This document shows, one piece after another, positions 51,925-62,101 of a stretch of DNA of 64,000 nt. The notes beneath the pieces were generated by a model that did not search any database, was not told the DNA's origin, and was given only the letters and a program-made list of their open reading frames with translations. A program made the position numbers and the translations under genes. Every line of letters starts with the position of its first letter. Position 1 is the first letter of the stretch. Origin of the DNA: Limnobacter thiooxidans (GTDB lineage: Bacteria > Pseudomonadota > Gammaproteobacteria > Burkholderiales > Burkholderiaceae_B); NCBI RefSeq assembly GCF_036323495.1, contig NZ_AP028947.1:496001-560000 (forward strand), in the 5' to 3' direction.

Positions 51925-52746
51925 TCAAATCCAGCGTGTCAAATCGAAGCCGGCCATCCAGGCGAAGGCGCCCATGACCAGACAGGGGCCAAATGGAAAA
52001 GCATCGGTTTTCTTCTTGCCGCGAATGGTCTGAATAATCAAGCCGAACACAATGCCAAAGACCGAGGCAAAAAACACCACGCTGAACAACGAGCCAACGC
52101 CCAGCCATGCGCCGATGGCTGCCAGCAGTTTGAAGTCGCCATAGCCCATGCCTTCTTTACCGGTGAACAGTTTGAATGCCTGGTAGATGAACCACAACAC
52201 CAGGTAACCCAAGGCTGCACCCGACACCGCACTTTCCAGCGGAACAAAGCCCCCCAGCAGGTTGACGATCAGGCCAGCCCACATCAAGGGCAAGGTCAGG
52301 CTGTCGGGCAGCAGGTAGGTGTCAAGGTCAATCACGGCAAGCACCAACAGGCAAGCAGCAAAGGCCATCAAGGCCAATCCTGAAAGCCCGGGTGGTTGGG
52401 TATAGGCCACAGCCGCAAACAGGGCGGCACACAACAGTTCAACAATCGGATAGCGCCATGACACTGCGCTGTGGCAATGGCCACATTTTCCGCGCAGTAG
52501 CAGGAACGACAACACCGGGATGTTGTGCCAGATTTTCAACGGTGTTTTGCACGCTGGGCAATGCGAGGCCGGCAGCCACAGGTTGAACCGTGGAAGTTGT
52601 TCCGGTTCGCGGCCTTGGGCCTCGGCCAGGTCTGAGTCCCATTCGCGTTGCATCATGATGGGCAGTCGGTAGGCCACCACATTCAGGAATGATCCCGCAC
52701 ACAGTCCCAGCAAAATGCCAAGGATCAGCCAGTGCATGGGGTCCAT
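51925..52746 (-). CDS. pilD: Prepilin peptidase / N-methyltransferase
   Basis: A membrane enzyme that removes the type III signal from prepilins and methylates the new N-terminus. The 273-residue protein has the N-terminal SFLNVVAYRLP segment and four cysteines as two CxxC pairs (CPACKTP and CGHCHS) that bind zinc. Two catalytic Asp residues follow in the aspartic peptidase core, ID(L)DTYLLPD near 150 and GYGDFKLLAAIGAWLG near 210. I chose ATG 52746, 14 bp after the pilC stop. It is third in pilB-pilC-pilD. Confidence 0.95.
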   Translation of the reverse strand: MDPMHWLILGILLGLCAGSFLNVVAYRLPIMMQREWDSDLAEAQGREPEQLPRFNLWLPASHCPACKTPLKIWHNIPVLSFLLLRGKCGHCHSAVSWRYPIVELLCAALFAAVAYTQPPGLSGLALMAFAACLLVLAVIDLDTYLLPDSLTLPLMWAGLIVNLLGGFVPLESAVSGAALGYLVLWFIYQAFKLFTGKEGMGYGDFKLLAAIGAWLGVGSLFSVVFFASVFGIVFGLIIQTIRGKKKTDAFPFGPCLVMGAFAWMAGFDLTRWI

Positions 52747-52760
52747 GCTGTTCAGCGCTG

Positions 52761-53999
52761 TCAAACAATGCCTCCAATGTTGAAAATCGGCATGTACATT
52801 CCCACAATCAGTACACCCACCAATACCCCGATCACACACATGATCATGGGCTCCATCACTGTGGACAGTGTGTCGACCTTGTCGTCGAGGTTGGTTTCAT
52901 ATTGATTGGCCAGTCGCTCAAGCATAGCGTCCATTCGGCCCGATTCTTCCCCGATGCGTATCATCTGGATGGATTCCGGTGGAAAAATCTGACTCTTTTC
53001 CATGCTGTCTGAAACCCGGGCCCCTGAAGCCACGGCCTGTCGAATATCCAGTGTGGCATTCTGAAATGATTGAATTTGCGCAACACCCGCGACAGATTCC
53101 AGCGCGGATGTAATGGGCACACCCGAGGCGCTCAAGGTGGCAAAGGTGCGAGTCCACCGTGCGTGAACAGCAGTTTTCATCAGGTCCCCGATGAAGGGAA
53201 TTTTAAGCAACAGTACATCGGCTGCGTTACGGAACTTCAGGTTTTTGCGATAAGCCTGAAACAGGCTGTAAGCCGCAAGCCCGACTGCACCCAGCAGCAC
53301 AAGGCCATGGGCTTGAAGGAAATCGGACGCGGCGAGCAGCATCAAGGTCAGTGCTGGCAGTTCGGCTTCAAACTGGCTGTATACCGATTTGAATGAGGGC
53401 AGCACAAACAGCAGCATGCCCAGCGTGACCGCTATCGCCACCAGCACCACGATCGACGGGTATACCATGGCCTTGCGAACCTTTTGTCGAATGCGCAGGC
53501 TTTTCTCGATGTGGGTGGCCAGGCGACCCAGCGCAGTGTCCAGCTCGCCCGCATTTTCTCCTGCCGACAGGGTGTTGCAAAACAGGGTATCGAAGCACCG
53601 GGGGTGTTTGCGCATGGCTTCGCTGAGTTTGAGGCCACTTTCCACATCGGCCCGAATGGCGCGAACAACGCTTTGCATGCTGCGTTTGGATTTGCTGGTC
53701 ATCCCGCCCGAAATCAAACCCAGGCTTTGGCCCAGTGGAACTCCGGATTGGATCATGACCGCCAACTGGCGAACGAATGAAGCCACTACGGCCAGCTTGA
53801 TCTTTCCGGTGCCATTTCCCCTGGATTTTTTCAGGGATTCTGCCTTCACGCCCTGTCTGCTCAGCAGGTAACGGGCATGGTCTGCCGATTTGGCGCGAAT
53901 TTCTCCTGACCTAGCTTTGCGGTTGGTGCCTTTCGCTTTCTCCGTCCAAAAGAACAGCACTTCCCCGGCTTGGGGTTTGTCTCGAAAGTTTGCACTCAT
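52761..53999 (-). CDS. pilC: Type IV pilus inner-membrane platform protein PilC
   Basis: The polytopic GspF-family protein to which the assembly ATPase PilB docks. The 412-residue protein has two repeated T2SSF domains (roughly 75-198 and 278-400) and three to four membrane segments (about 175-200, 220-240 and 385-405). Conserved segments are VRQLAVMIQSGVPLGQSL and FCNTLSAGENAGELDTAL in the first repeat, and IRIGEESGRMDAMLERLA in the second. It lies 19 bp after pilB. Confidence 0.95.
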   Translation of the reverse strand: MSANFRDKPQAGEVLFFWTEKAKGTNRKARSGEIRAKSADHARYLLSRQGVKAESLKKSRGNGTGKIKLAVVASFVRQLAVMIQSGVPLGQSLGLISGGMTSKSKRSMQSVVRAIRADVESGLKLSEAMRKHPRCFDTLFCNTLSAGENAGELDTALGRLATHIEKSLRIRQKVRKAMVYPSIVVLVAIAVTLGMLLFVLPSFKSVYSQFEAELPALTLMLLAASDFLQAHGLVLLGAVGLAAYSLFQAYRKNLKFRNAADVLLLKIPFIGDLMKTAVHARWTRTFATLSASGVPITSALESVAGVAQIQSFQNATLDIRQAVASGARVSDSMEKSQIFPPESIQMIRIGEESGRMDAMLERLANQYETNLDDKVDTLSTVMEPMIMCVIGVLVGVLIVGMYMPIFNIGGIV

Positions 54000-54018
54000 G
54001 GCCCGCCCGCAATCAAAG

Positions 54019-55716
54019 TTAATCGGTCTTTGTCGCGCTCAGGATTTCCTCAATGCTGGTGGTGCCCAGGCGAATTTTCGCAAGGCCTGATTCACTCATG
54101 CTGGCCACGCCTTCCTGTCGGGCCAGTCTTTCCATGTCCAGCGCTGATCCGCCAGAAATGATCAATTCCTGCATGGCCTCCGACACGGGCATGACTTCGT
54201 AAATCCCGGTTCGACCTGCATATCCTGTCCCATTACAGGCCTCGCAGCCCACCGCACAGAAGGGTGTCCAATCCTCCTGGGGGACCTGGTTGATCAGGCC
54301 AGTGCGTGCCAGTGCCTGAATGCCCTGCGGGTGAGGTGCCTTGCAGCTGCAGAGTTTGCGCACCAGGCGCTGGGCAATGATCAGGCTGACCGACGAAGCA
54401 ATGTTGAAGGTCTCCACTCCCATGTTTTTCAGGCGGATGATGGAAGAAACGGCATCATTGGTGTGCAGCGTGGACAGCACCTTGTGGCCAGTCTGGGAGG
54501 CCTTGATTGAAATGTCTGCAGTTTCCAGGTCTCGTATTTCACCGACCATGATGACATCCGGGTCCTGTCGCAGCAAAGCGCGCAAGGCCTTTGCAAACGT
54601 CAATCCGATTCGTTCATTGATGTTGACCTGGTTGATGCCGGGAAGGTTGATTTCTGCCGGGTCTTCCACCGTGCTGATGTTGATGGACTCGTGGTTCAAC
54701 ATTTGGAGAAATGTATACAGCGACACTGTTTTGCCGCTGCCCGTGGGGCCTGTCACCAAAATCATGCCATGCGGTTTGGCCAGTGCTTTTTCAACGGCAG
54801 CACGCTGTTCCGCTTCGAAACCTAGCTGTTCCAGCTTCAGTAGTGACTTGCTGGAATCGAGCAGACGCATCACAATTTTTTCGCCAAACAGCGTGGGCAG
54901 TGTGCTGACCCGGAAGTCGATTTTTCGCTCATCGGCACCCAGTGTCAGCCGGATTCTGCCGTCTTGGGGTGTTCGGGTTTCGGTGGTATTTAACCGGCTC
55001 ATGATTTTGATGCGAGCGGCAATTTTTGCCTTGGCTGCCAGTGGAGGCTGAGATGTTTCCTGCAGCAGCCCGTCAATGCGAAAGCGCACCCGGTAGCTTT
55101 TTTCATAAGGCTCGAAATGAATGTCAGAAGCTCCCTTTTTCAAGGCCTCGCTCAACACACGCTGCACAAAGCGAACAATTGGAGCGTCGTCCACATCAGG
55201 CGATTGCTCTTCTGCGCCGCCGGCACCTGTTTCCGATTCAACATCGGTCAGCAGACCCTCTTCCATGCCATGCGCCGGGTCGCTTTTCTCCAAGCGGTGT
55301 AGCAGCTTGTCGTATTCCACAACCACGGGTTCAACCTGCAGCTGGGTTCGAAATTTCAATTGTTGAATGGTGCTAAGGTCGGTGGGGTCGGCCATAGCCA
55401 CGCTCAGGGTGCCTTGCCGGCGACCCAGCACAAAAGCCTCAAGGCCCTTTTCAGCCTGGATCAACTCGGCTTCAAGGCCGCTGCGGCTGTCGTCAAACTG
55501 GCTCAGGTCCAGTAGTGGGTAACCAAAATGTTGCGCCACAGAACTGGCCAGCAGCTCGGCACTCACGATGCCGTTGTTGACAATCCAGTCGGCGACCGAG
55601 CGCCCCTGGATTTCTTCAGACGTCAGTTGCTCAATCTGCAGGTTGTCCAGAATGCCTTTGGCCGTCAGTGCCCTTAACAGCCCCGAGCTTTTGACAACTG
55701 CGCTACTGATGGTCAT
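54019..55716 (-). CDS. pilB: Type IV pilus assembly ATPase PilB
   Basis: The hexameric ATPase that powers pilus extension. The 565-residue protein has the N-terminal GspE/MshEN domain, then the ATPase core: RTPQDGRIRL near 250, Walker A TGPTGSGKTVSLY near 322, the Asp box, Walker B (DPDVIMVGEIRDLETA near 390) and the His box (GHKVLSTLHTNDA). A C-terminal cysteine cluster (LCSCK with CAVGCEACNG) probably binds zinc; the first pair is spaced by one residue (CSC), where I would expect CxxC. pilB is the first gene of the pilBCD group, so this strain probably makes type IV pili, with pilins and the secretin elsewhere. Confidence 0.95.
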   Translation of the reverse strand: MTISSAVVKSSGLLRALTAKGILDNLQIEQLTSEEIQGRSVADWIVNNGIVSAELLASSVAQHFGYPLLDLSQFDDSRSGLEAELIQAEKGLEAFVLGRRQGTLSVAMADPTDLSTIQQLKFRTQLQVEPVVVEYDKLLHRLEKSDPAHGMEEGLLTDVESETGAGGAEEQSPDVDDAPIVRFVQRVLSEALKKGASDIHFEPYEKSYRVRFRIDGLLQETSQPPLAAKAKIAARIKIMSRLNTTETRTPQDGRIRLTLGADERKIDFRVSTLPTLFGEKIVMRLLDSSKSLLKLEQLGFEAEQRAAVEKALAKPHGMILVTGPTGSGKTVSLYTFLQMLNHESINISTVEDPAEINLPGINQVNINERIGLTFAKALRALLRQDPDVIMVGEIRDLETADISIKASQTGHKVLSTLHTNDAVSSIIRLKNMGVETFNIASSVSLIIAQRLVRKLCSCKAPHPQGIQALARTGLINQVPQEDWTPFCAVGCEACNGTGYAGRTGIYEVMPVSEAMQELIISGGSALDMERLARQEGVASMSESGLAKIRLGTTSIEEILSATKTD

Positions 55717-55824
55717 GGATCAAGGTCCTTCGTGGTGAACAATTGGATGAATATTTTTACCCAACCATGATGCGGCTTCAGCCTGTACGAATCAATCACC
55801 TAGGCGGATGTTTTTTTGAAGCAT

Positions 55825-56817
55825 TCAGCTTGTACGCTGCACTGATACATCACAAAGTAGATTCAGTGCTGCCCTGAATGGTGTTTCCGGCAGGTGCAGC
55901 AGGCGCGTTTTCGCAGACTCGGCCAGTGCATGTGCCTTCTCGCGCGTGTAGGCAAGTGAGCCGGTTTCTTCAATGCTGGCCATGATCGCTGACACATCCT
56001 GTGTTCCGCCGTTTGCAATAGCATCGCGAATTTGCGCTTTCACCGTGCCGTTTGCGTGCTGCATTGCGTGAATCAGGGGCAGGGTGGGTTTGCCTTCCCG
56101 CAAGTCGTCGCCCACGTTTTTTCCAAGTGCAGCGCTTTCGCCTGCGTAGTCCAGCACGTCGTCGATCAACTGGAATGCGCTGCCAACTTCTGCTCCAAAG
56201 CGACCTAGGTTCGCAATGGTGTCCCTGTTTTGACCAGTCACAATGCCCGCCAGGCGGCAAGACGCCTCAAACAGCTTGGCCGTCTTGAAGTCAATGACCT
56301 GCATGTAGCGTGCTTCGGTGACGTCTGGGTCTTTGCAATTCAACAATTGCAGCACTTCACCCTCGGCAATGGTGTTGGTGGCTTCTGACAGTACATCCAT
56401 CACATCCATCAAGCCGATTTTGACCATCATCTGGAACGACCGGGAATACAGAAAGTCGCCCACCAGCACTGCGGCCGAGTTGCCGTATTCTGCATTGGCG
56501 GTCAAGCGGCCGCGGCGCATGTCGGATTCATCCACCACGTCATCGTGCAACAAGGTGGCCGTATGAATGAACTCCACAATGGCGGCCAACTCGACAGCCT
56601 GCGCCATTTGCCGCGTGTTTGCACCCAGGGCGCGGGCTGTCAACAGAACCAGAGCAGGGCGCAGGCGTTTGCCGCCGGCATTGATGATGTAGTCGCTGAT
56701 CTGGTTGATCAGGCTGACCTCGGAATGCAGGCTTGTTCGAATGACCTCATCGAGTTGTTGCATGTCGGCAGCAACTGGGGACAACACACTTTTCACACTG
56801 GGCACGGGGCTGGGCAT
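55825..56817 (-). CDS. ispB: Octaprenyl (long-chain polyprenyl) diphosphate synthase
   Basis: It builds the all-trans polyprenyl chain of ubiquinone from isopentenyl diphosphate. The 330-residue protein has the first aspartate-rich motif LLHDDVVDESDMRRG near residue 90 and the second FQLIDDVLDYAG near 218. YIINAGGKRLRP near 50 binds substrate. Chain length cannot be read reliably; ubiquinone-8 is usual for the group. I chose ATG 56817; the frame is open 41 codons further upstream, across the region facing rplU. It diverges from rplU, an arrangement common in proteobacteria. Confidence 0.93.
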   Translation of the reverse strand: MPSPVPSVKSVLSPVAADMQQLDEVIRTSLHSEVSLINQISDYIINAGGKRLRPALVLLTARALGANTRQMAQAVELAAIVEFIHTATLLHDDVVDESDMRRGRLTANAEYGNSAAVLVGDFLYSRSFQMMVKIGLMDVMDVLSEATNTIAEGEVLQLLNCKDPDVTEARYMQVIDFKTAKLFEASCRLAGIVTGQNRDTIANLGRFGAEVGSAFQLIDDVLDYAGESAALGKNVGDDLREGKPTLPLIHAMQHANGTVKAQIRDAIANGGTQDVSAIMASIEETGSLAYTREKAHALAESAKTRLLHLPETPFRAALNLLCDVSVQRTS

Positions 56818-56925
56818 GGGGTTCACTGCATGTGATGATGATTTATGTTGCGCATATTGTACTTGAGGGTGTTTGCCAAAAGCCGCACGGCGTTTACAGA
56901 ATGTACGCGCTTTGCTCACAAGGCT

Positions 56926-56954
56926 TTGACAACATTGCACTTTCCGCGCATAAT
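56926..56954 (+). promoter_or_regulatory. Probable rplU-rpmA promoter
   Basis: TTGACA (56926-56931), a 17-bp spacer and CATAAT (56949-56954), with the -10 box 78 bp before the rplU start. The hexamers and the spacer length equal those of the rRNA promoter at 9810, which fits shared growth-rate control. Confidence 0.75.
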
Positions 56955-57032
56955 TGCGGGCTATCCAAATTATTTTTGGGTTTAACTGACGAAAGTTGGT
57001 TTAAAGATTAATCAAGAAACGAAGGGTCAACT

Positions 57033-57344
57033 ATGTACGCGGTCATAAAAACCGGCGGTAAGCAATACAAGGTTATCGCTGGTGAAAAACTTAAAGTAGA
57101 ACAGATACCTGCTGACATTGGCCAAGAAATCTCTCTGGACGAAGTGCTCGCCGTTGGTAGCGGTGACACAGTTAAAGTGGGTACTCCACTGGTTCAAGGG
57201 GCTTCGGTCAAGGCAGTTGTTTTGGCACACGGTCGTCACGACAAAGTGAAGATCTTCAAGATGCGTCGTCGCAAGCACTATCAAAAGCGTCAAGGCCATC
57301 GCCAGAACTACACTCAAATCCAGATCCAAGCCATCAACGCTTGA
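57033..57344 (+). CDS. rplU: Ribosomal protein bL21
   Basis: A 103-residue large-subunit protein that binds 23S rRNA. The N-terminus [14 protein letters not shown] and the C-terminal [19 protein letters not shown] match the family along its whole length. It is the first gene of the usual rplU-rpmA pair, with a strong promoter upstream and rpmA 16 bp downstream. Confidence 0.98.
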   Translation: MYAVIKTGGKQYKVIAGEKLKVEQIPADIGQEISLDEVLAVGSGDTVKVGTPLVQGASVKAVVLAHGRHDKVKIFKMRRRKHYQKRQGHRQNYTQIQIQAINA

Positions 57345-57360
57345 TAGAGGAGAATGACTC

Positions 57361-57621
57361 ATGGCAAGTAAGAAAGGCGGCGGCTCTACGCGCAACGGAC
57401 GTGACTCAGAAGCCAAGCGACTGGGTGTGAAGGTGTTTGGCGGCCAGGCAATCAATGCCGGCGGCATCATCATTCGCCAACGCGGCACACGTTTTCATGC
57501 TGGCGACAACGTCGGCATGGGCAAAGATCACACATTGTTCGCTCTGACCGATGGTCAGGTGCAGTTCTCAGTGAAAGGCGCACTGCGTCGCAAAACTGTG
57601 AGCGTGGTCAGCGAGGGTTAA
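57361..57621 (+). CDS. rpmA: Ribosomal protein bL27
   Basis: An 86-residue large-subunit protein whose N-terminus reaches the peptidyl transferase centre. The start [20 protein letters not shown] has no firmicute-type N-terminal extension, so Met-Ala at the start is the mature end. [14 protein letters not shown] is conserved. A terminator follows, before obgE. Confidence 0.98.
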   Translation: MASKKGGGSTRNGRDSEAKRLGVKVFGGQAINAGGIIIRQRGTRFHAGDNVGMGKDHTLFALTDGQVQFSVKGALRRKTVSVVSEG

Positions 57622-57657
57622 TTCCCTTCGTTTGCACCGCACACCGTGCTTGGTCCG

Positions 57658-57690
57658 ATAGCCCTGCATTGCAGGGCTATTTTTGTTTTT
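57658..57690 (+). terminator. Intrinsic terminator after rpmA
   Basis: ATAGCCCTGC (57658-57667), loop ATT, GCAGGGCTAT (57671-57680), then TTTTGTTTTT. A strong rho-independent terminator separating rplU-rpmA from obgE; some read-through to obgE is common in this neighbourhood. Confidence 0.88.
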
Positions 57691-57712
57691 GGGCAGGCAC
57701 ATTCAATCTTAA

Positions 57713-58858
<1,146 letters not shown>

Positions 58859-58863
58859 TTTCC

Positions 58864-59985
58864 GTGGCAGAGAAATCTCTGGCAAATCAGCGTGTAGTGG
58901 TCAAGGTAGGCAGCTCCCTCGTCACCAAAGGTGGCCAGGGCGTGGACATGGAATCCATACGGGCCTGGGCGGCACAAATTGCCGAATTGACCAGCCAAGG
59001 CTGCGAGGTAGTACTGGTTTCATCTGGTGCAATTGCCGAGGGCATGAAGCGCCTGAAATGGGCCAAACGCCCCAAGGAAATTCACGAGCTGCAAGCCGCG
59101 GCTGCCGTGGGCCAGATGGGTCTGGTGCACGCCTATGAAATCGGCTTTGCCGAACACGGCCTGGTGTGCGCGCAAGTGCTGCTGACCCATGCCGACCTGG
59201 CTGACCGCGAGCGTTACCTGAACGCCCGTTCCACCCTGTATTCCTTGCTGGGCCACAAAGTGGTGCCCATCATCAATGAAAATGACACAGTAGTGACCGA
59301 TGAAATTCGCTTTGGTGACAACGACACCTTGGGCGCATTGGTCACCAACCTGGTCGAAGCTGACACATTGGTAATTCTGACGGACCAGGTCGGGCTCTAT
59401 GATTCTGACCCGCGCAAAAATCCGGATGCCAAATTCATACATGAAGAAACAGCGGGCAACCCAATTCTTGAAAAAATGGCGGGGGGTGCTGGCAGCAGCG
59501 TAGGCACAGGCGGCATGATCACCAAGATTCTGGCTGCGAAGCGAGCCGCCCGCAGTGGAGCAGCCACGGTGATTGCCAGCGGTCATGAGCCGAATGTACT
59601 GGTGCGCCTGATGAAAGGCGAGTCGGTGGGTACCTACCTGAAAGCACCGCTGGGCCGCCTGGCCGCGCGCAAGCAATGGATGGCCGACCACCTGAAGTTG
59701 AAGGGTTCGTTGTTGCTCGATGCCGGCGCAGCCGAAGCTTTGCGTAAAAAGAAAGGCAGCTTGCTGCCTATTGGCGTCACGGGGTGCCAAGGCAACTTTC
59801 AGCGCGGTGATGTTGTGGCGTGCCTAAGCCCGGAAGGCGACGAAGTAGCCCGCGGCCTGGTAAATTATTCGGCTTTGGAAGTCAGAAAAATTGCCAAACA
59901 ACCCACCAGCGCGATAGAGTCCATCCTGGGTTATCTGGACGAACCTGAACTGATCCACCGCGACAACATGGTGGTGTTGGCCTGA
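58864..59985 (+). CDS. proB: Glutamate 5-kinase
   Basis: It phosphorylates glutamate in the first step of proline synthesis and is usually inhibited by proline. The 373-residue protein has an amino-acid kinase domain ([13 protein letters not shown] at the N-terminus, [29 protein letters not shown] near 140, GTGGMITK near 215) and a C-terminal PUA domain from about 280 to 370. The start is GTG 58864, 5 bp after the obgE stop. proA is not adjacent. Confidence 0.96.
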   Translation: MAEKSLANQRVVVKVGSSLVTKGGQGVDMESIRAWAAQIAELTSQGCEVVLVSSGAIAEGMKRLKWAKRPKEIHELQAAAAVGQMGLVHAYEIGFAEHGLVCAQVLLTHADLADRERYLNARSTLYSLLGHKVVPIINENDTVVTDEIRFGDNDTLGALVTNLVEADTLVILTDQVGLYDSDPRKNPDAKFIHEETAGNPILEKMAGGAGSSVGTGGMITKILAAKRAARSGAATVIASGHEPNVLVRLMKGESVGTYLKAPLGRLAARKQWMADHLKLKGSLLLDAGAAEALRKKKGSLLPIGVTGCQGNFQRGDVVACLSPEGDEVARGLVNYSALEVRKIAKQPTSAIESILGYLDEPELIHRDNMVVLA

Positions 59986-60004
59986 TCAAAACTGGAGTGA
60001 GCGA

Positions 60005-60862
60005 ATGGAACTGTCGATGTGGAAAAGCAGTGGGCAGTTTTTCGACTGGAAAGGCCATTCCATTTTTGTGCAAGACACCGCAGCATCCAACAAGCCCGTG
60101 CTGTTGTTGATTCACGGGTTCCCCACCTCCAGTTACGATTTTCATCTGTTGTGGCCCGAGTTGGCCGAAACTCACCGCTTGATCGCATTCGACATGCTCG
60201 GCTATGGCTATTCAGCCAAGCCGGCCAACTGGGACTATTCCATTTTTCAGCAGGCGGACATTGCTGAAGCCCTGTTGAAAGCCAAAGGCATTCACAGCTG
60301 CCAGGTGTTGACACACGACGTGGGCGATACCGTGGGCCAGGAACTGATTGCTCGCAGCGTTGGGGGCAAACTGGGCTTTACAGCCGAGAAAGTGATATTG
60401 CTTAACGGCGGTCTGTTTCCCGAAACCCACCGGGCCATTCTGGTTCAAAAATTGATGCTCAGCCCCTTGGGGTTCCTGTTCACTCGCTTGATGAAAAAGG
60501 CCAAACTTCGTGCCAGCCTTCGTGGTGTATGTTCTGCGTCCTTGCGAGAAGAGGACATTGACGCAGCCTGGGCATTGATCGCCCACAATCAGGGCAACCT
60601 GCGTATGCACAAGCTGATTCAATACATGCGTGAGCGGCGTGAAAATCGCGACCGCTGGGTAGGTGCGCTTCAGAATGCCGGCATGCCCCTGGTGCTGATT
60701 GACGGCGTTGAAGACCCGATTTCCGGCGAGCACATGGTGCAGCGCTTTGAAGAACTGGTACCGGGACACACTGTGGTGCGGCTTCCAGGTCTTGGGCATT
60801 ACCCACATCTGGAAGATGCACCCAAGGTGTTGTCAGTGTTGAAGCCGTTTCTGATCCCTTAG
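60005..60862 (+). CDS. Alpha/beta hydrolase resembling MEST / epoxide-hydrolase-like proteins
   Basis: A 285-residue alpha/beta hydrolase. HGFPTSSYDF forms the oxyanion hole. The nucleophile elbow is THDVGDTVGQE, so the nucleophile would be Asp, as in epoxide hydrolases and haloalkane dehalogenases, rather than Ser. LGHYPHLEDAPK carries the late His. Several segments (DMLGYGYSAKP, YSIFQQADIAEALL, GGLFPETHR, RRENRDRWVGAL) closely recall vertebrate MEST/PEG1, whose substrate is not known to me. It starts 19 bp after the proB stop, in the place where relatives go from proB more directly to rppH; I therefore see it as the first gene of a small accessory block. Confidence 0.85.
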   Translation: MELSMWKSSGQFFDWKGHSIFVQDTAASNKPVLLLIHGFPTSSYDFHLLWPELAETHRLIAFDMLGYGYSAKPANWDYSIFQQADIAEALLKAKGIHSCQVLTHDVGDTVGQELIARSVGGKLGFTAEKVILLNGGLFPETHRAILVQKLMLSPLGFLFTRLMKKAKLRASLRGVCSASLREEDIDAAWALIAHNQGNLRMHKLIQYMRERRENRDRWVGALQNAGMPLVLIDGVEDPISGEHMVQRFEELVPGHTVVRLPGLGHYPHLEDAPKVLSVLKPFLIP

Positions 60863-60951
60863 CCTTGTCCTGATTAACTCAATAGAGCGGTTTTTGCACT
60901 GAACTCGCCCTCTTGTTAACCTCCACGGTCTTTAACTTGTGGAGCAGTTCA

Positions 60952-61472
60952 ATGTCATTTGAAGTGGATTATTCATTTCTTTCCAAGCTTGAAGGTGGCT
61001 GTAGAACTGGCGGTTACATTCCTGATCTTGAAAGAAGCAAAAGTGGTGTGACGGTAGCAACAGGATTTGATCTTGGGGCTCGCTTCTCAAGAAATTGAAA
61101 CCTTATTTGGGGCTGAAAAAGCACGAAGCATCCAACGTGCTTGCAAAATCACCACTGACCATATCCACCACAGAATGCATGCAGATAGATCAAATGGTAA
61201 AAAGCCACCACCTGCTTCAACTAGCCAAGCGTTACAACAGTTCGATCTCGGGTAGTTCCAAGAAGTTCGAAGATTTAAAACCCGAGTTTCAAACAGTAAT
61301 CACCTCAGTTTCTTTCCAGCACGGGTTGGAACTGGCTCGCTCCGCCCCAAAATTCTGGGCTGCTGCGATTGCACAAGACTGGGCGTTGGTTGTTAAAATC
61401 CCTCGCGCTTTTGAAGATCAGTATCCCACGCGTCGAAACAAGGAAGCAGATCTGATGGAGCAAGCGCTTTGA
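60952..61472 (+). pseudogene. Broken pesticin/T4-lysozyme-type muramidase gene
   Basis: From ATG 60952 (GGAG ribosome site) one frame reads MSFEVDYSFLSKLEGG, then GYIPD, SGVTVATGFDLG, and stops at 61098. The protein then continues in another frame: LLKKLKPYLGLKKHEASNVL (from about 61083) to FWAAAIAQDWALVVKIPRAF and YPTRRNKEADLMEQAL, ending at 61472. Together they follow the pesticin C-terminal / T4-lysozyme-like domain, which cuts peptidoglycan glycan strands. Probable catalytic residues Glu14, Thr34 and Asp40 are in the first piece. The join lacks about a dozen residues I would expect, so a small out-of-frame deletion is likelier than one missing base. No signal peptide is seen. Its end overlaps the next gene by 4 bp. 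A sequencing error cannot be excluded. Confidence 0.7.
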
Positions 61473-62101
61473 GATTTCTCTTGGTTTTTATATGGCTTGT
61501 TGTGCCGGGTTGTAATCACTCTAAAAGTCCTCAGAACACTTATTTTTGGCTGGATCAGGCCATTGTGGAGGAAGTACGGAATGGGTCTTCAGAATTGGGT
61601 AGACCCCGTCCACAGTTGGAATTTGATAATGGCGTTTCTGTGCACAATTGTGAGCAATATCTAGAACAGAGCGCCGGCTTGCTGGAAACTTCGCCCAATT
61701 TCACAGCTCGGTCGCACTATTTGATTTGCGATGCCCTGAAACTGTCAAAAAAATGGCCGGTTGACAATAATACTGCCCTGTTTGATTCTGCTCTGTCTCT
61801 TTGCTCGGCTTTGGACCTGAGCAGTTTTCGTCATTCTCTACATCCTCGTCTTCAGGAAGATGCTGCTACGCTGGCTCAATTATTCGGCTCGGAAGCCATA
61901 GCGGATGGAAACACCTGTACTTTCGAAGGCGAAGGGCGAAACTTCACATTGAATGCTGTTTTGTTGGTGAATGAACCCGCTCAGCCAGAAAAATTGTGGG
62001 TGTGGGTCACGGATGAAATACTGGATGCGACCTATCGATCCTACACGCCGATCTGGTTTCATTTTGACGCTACACAAAGTATGTGGGTTGCAAAAGAATA
62101 A
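61469..62101 (+). CDS. Predicted lipoprotein of unknown function, coupled to the muramidase gene
   Basis: I do not recognise this 210-residue protein. The N-terminus MRFLLVFIWLVVPGC is a short signal with a lipobox-like VPGC, so Cys15 may be lipidated; Pro at -2 is unusual but tolerated. The mature part has cysteines in VHNCEQYLEQ, HYLICDALK, LCSALDL and NTCTFEGEG, which could form disulphides in the periplasm. The start is TTG 61469, sharing TTGA with the muramidase stop, a sign of translational coupling. Such a muramidase plus lipoprotein pair fits an effector/immunity or lysis-control pair, but that is inference only. A bidirectional terminator follows. Confidence 0.65.
   Translation: MRFLLVFIWLVVPGCNHSKSPQNTYFWLDQAIVEEVRNGSSELGRPRPQLEFDNGVSVHNCEQYLEQSAGLLETSPNFTARSHYLICDALKLSKKWPVDNNTALFDSALSLCSALDLSSFRHSLHPRLQEDAATLAQLFGSEAIADGNTCTFEGEGRNFTLNAVLLVNEPAQPEKLWVWVTDEILDATYRSYTPIWFHFDATQSMWVAKE

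Noticed and set aside
61067..61255. 62-codon frame at the muramidase frameshift
   Set aside because: It is the third frame through the broken muramidase gene. Its translation does not continue the domain, whereas the 61083-61472 frame does.
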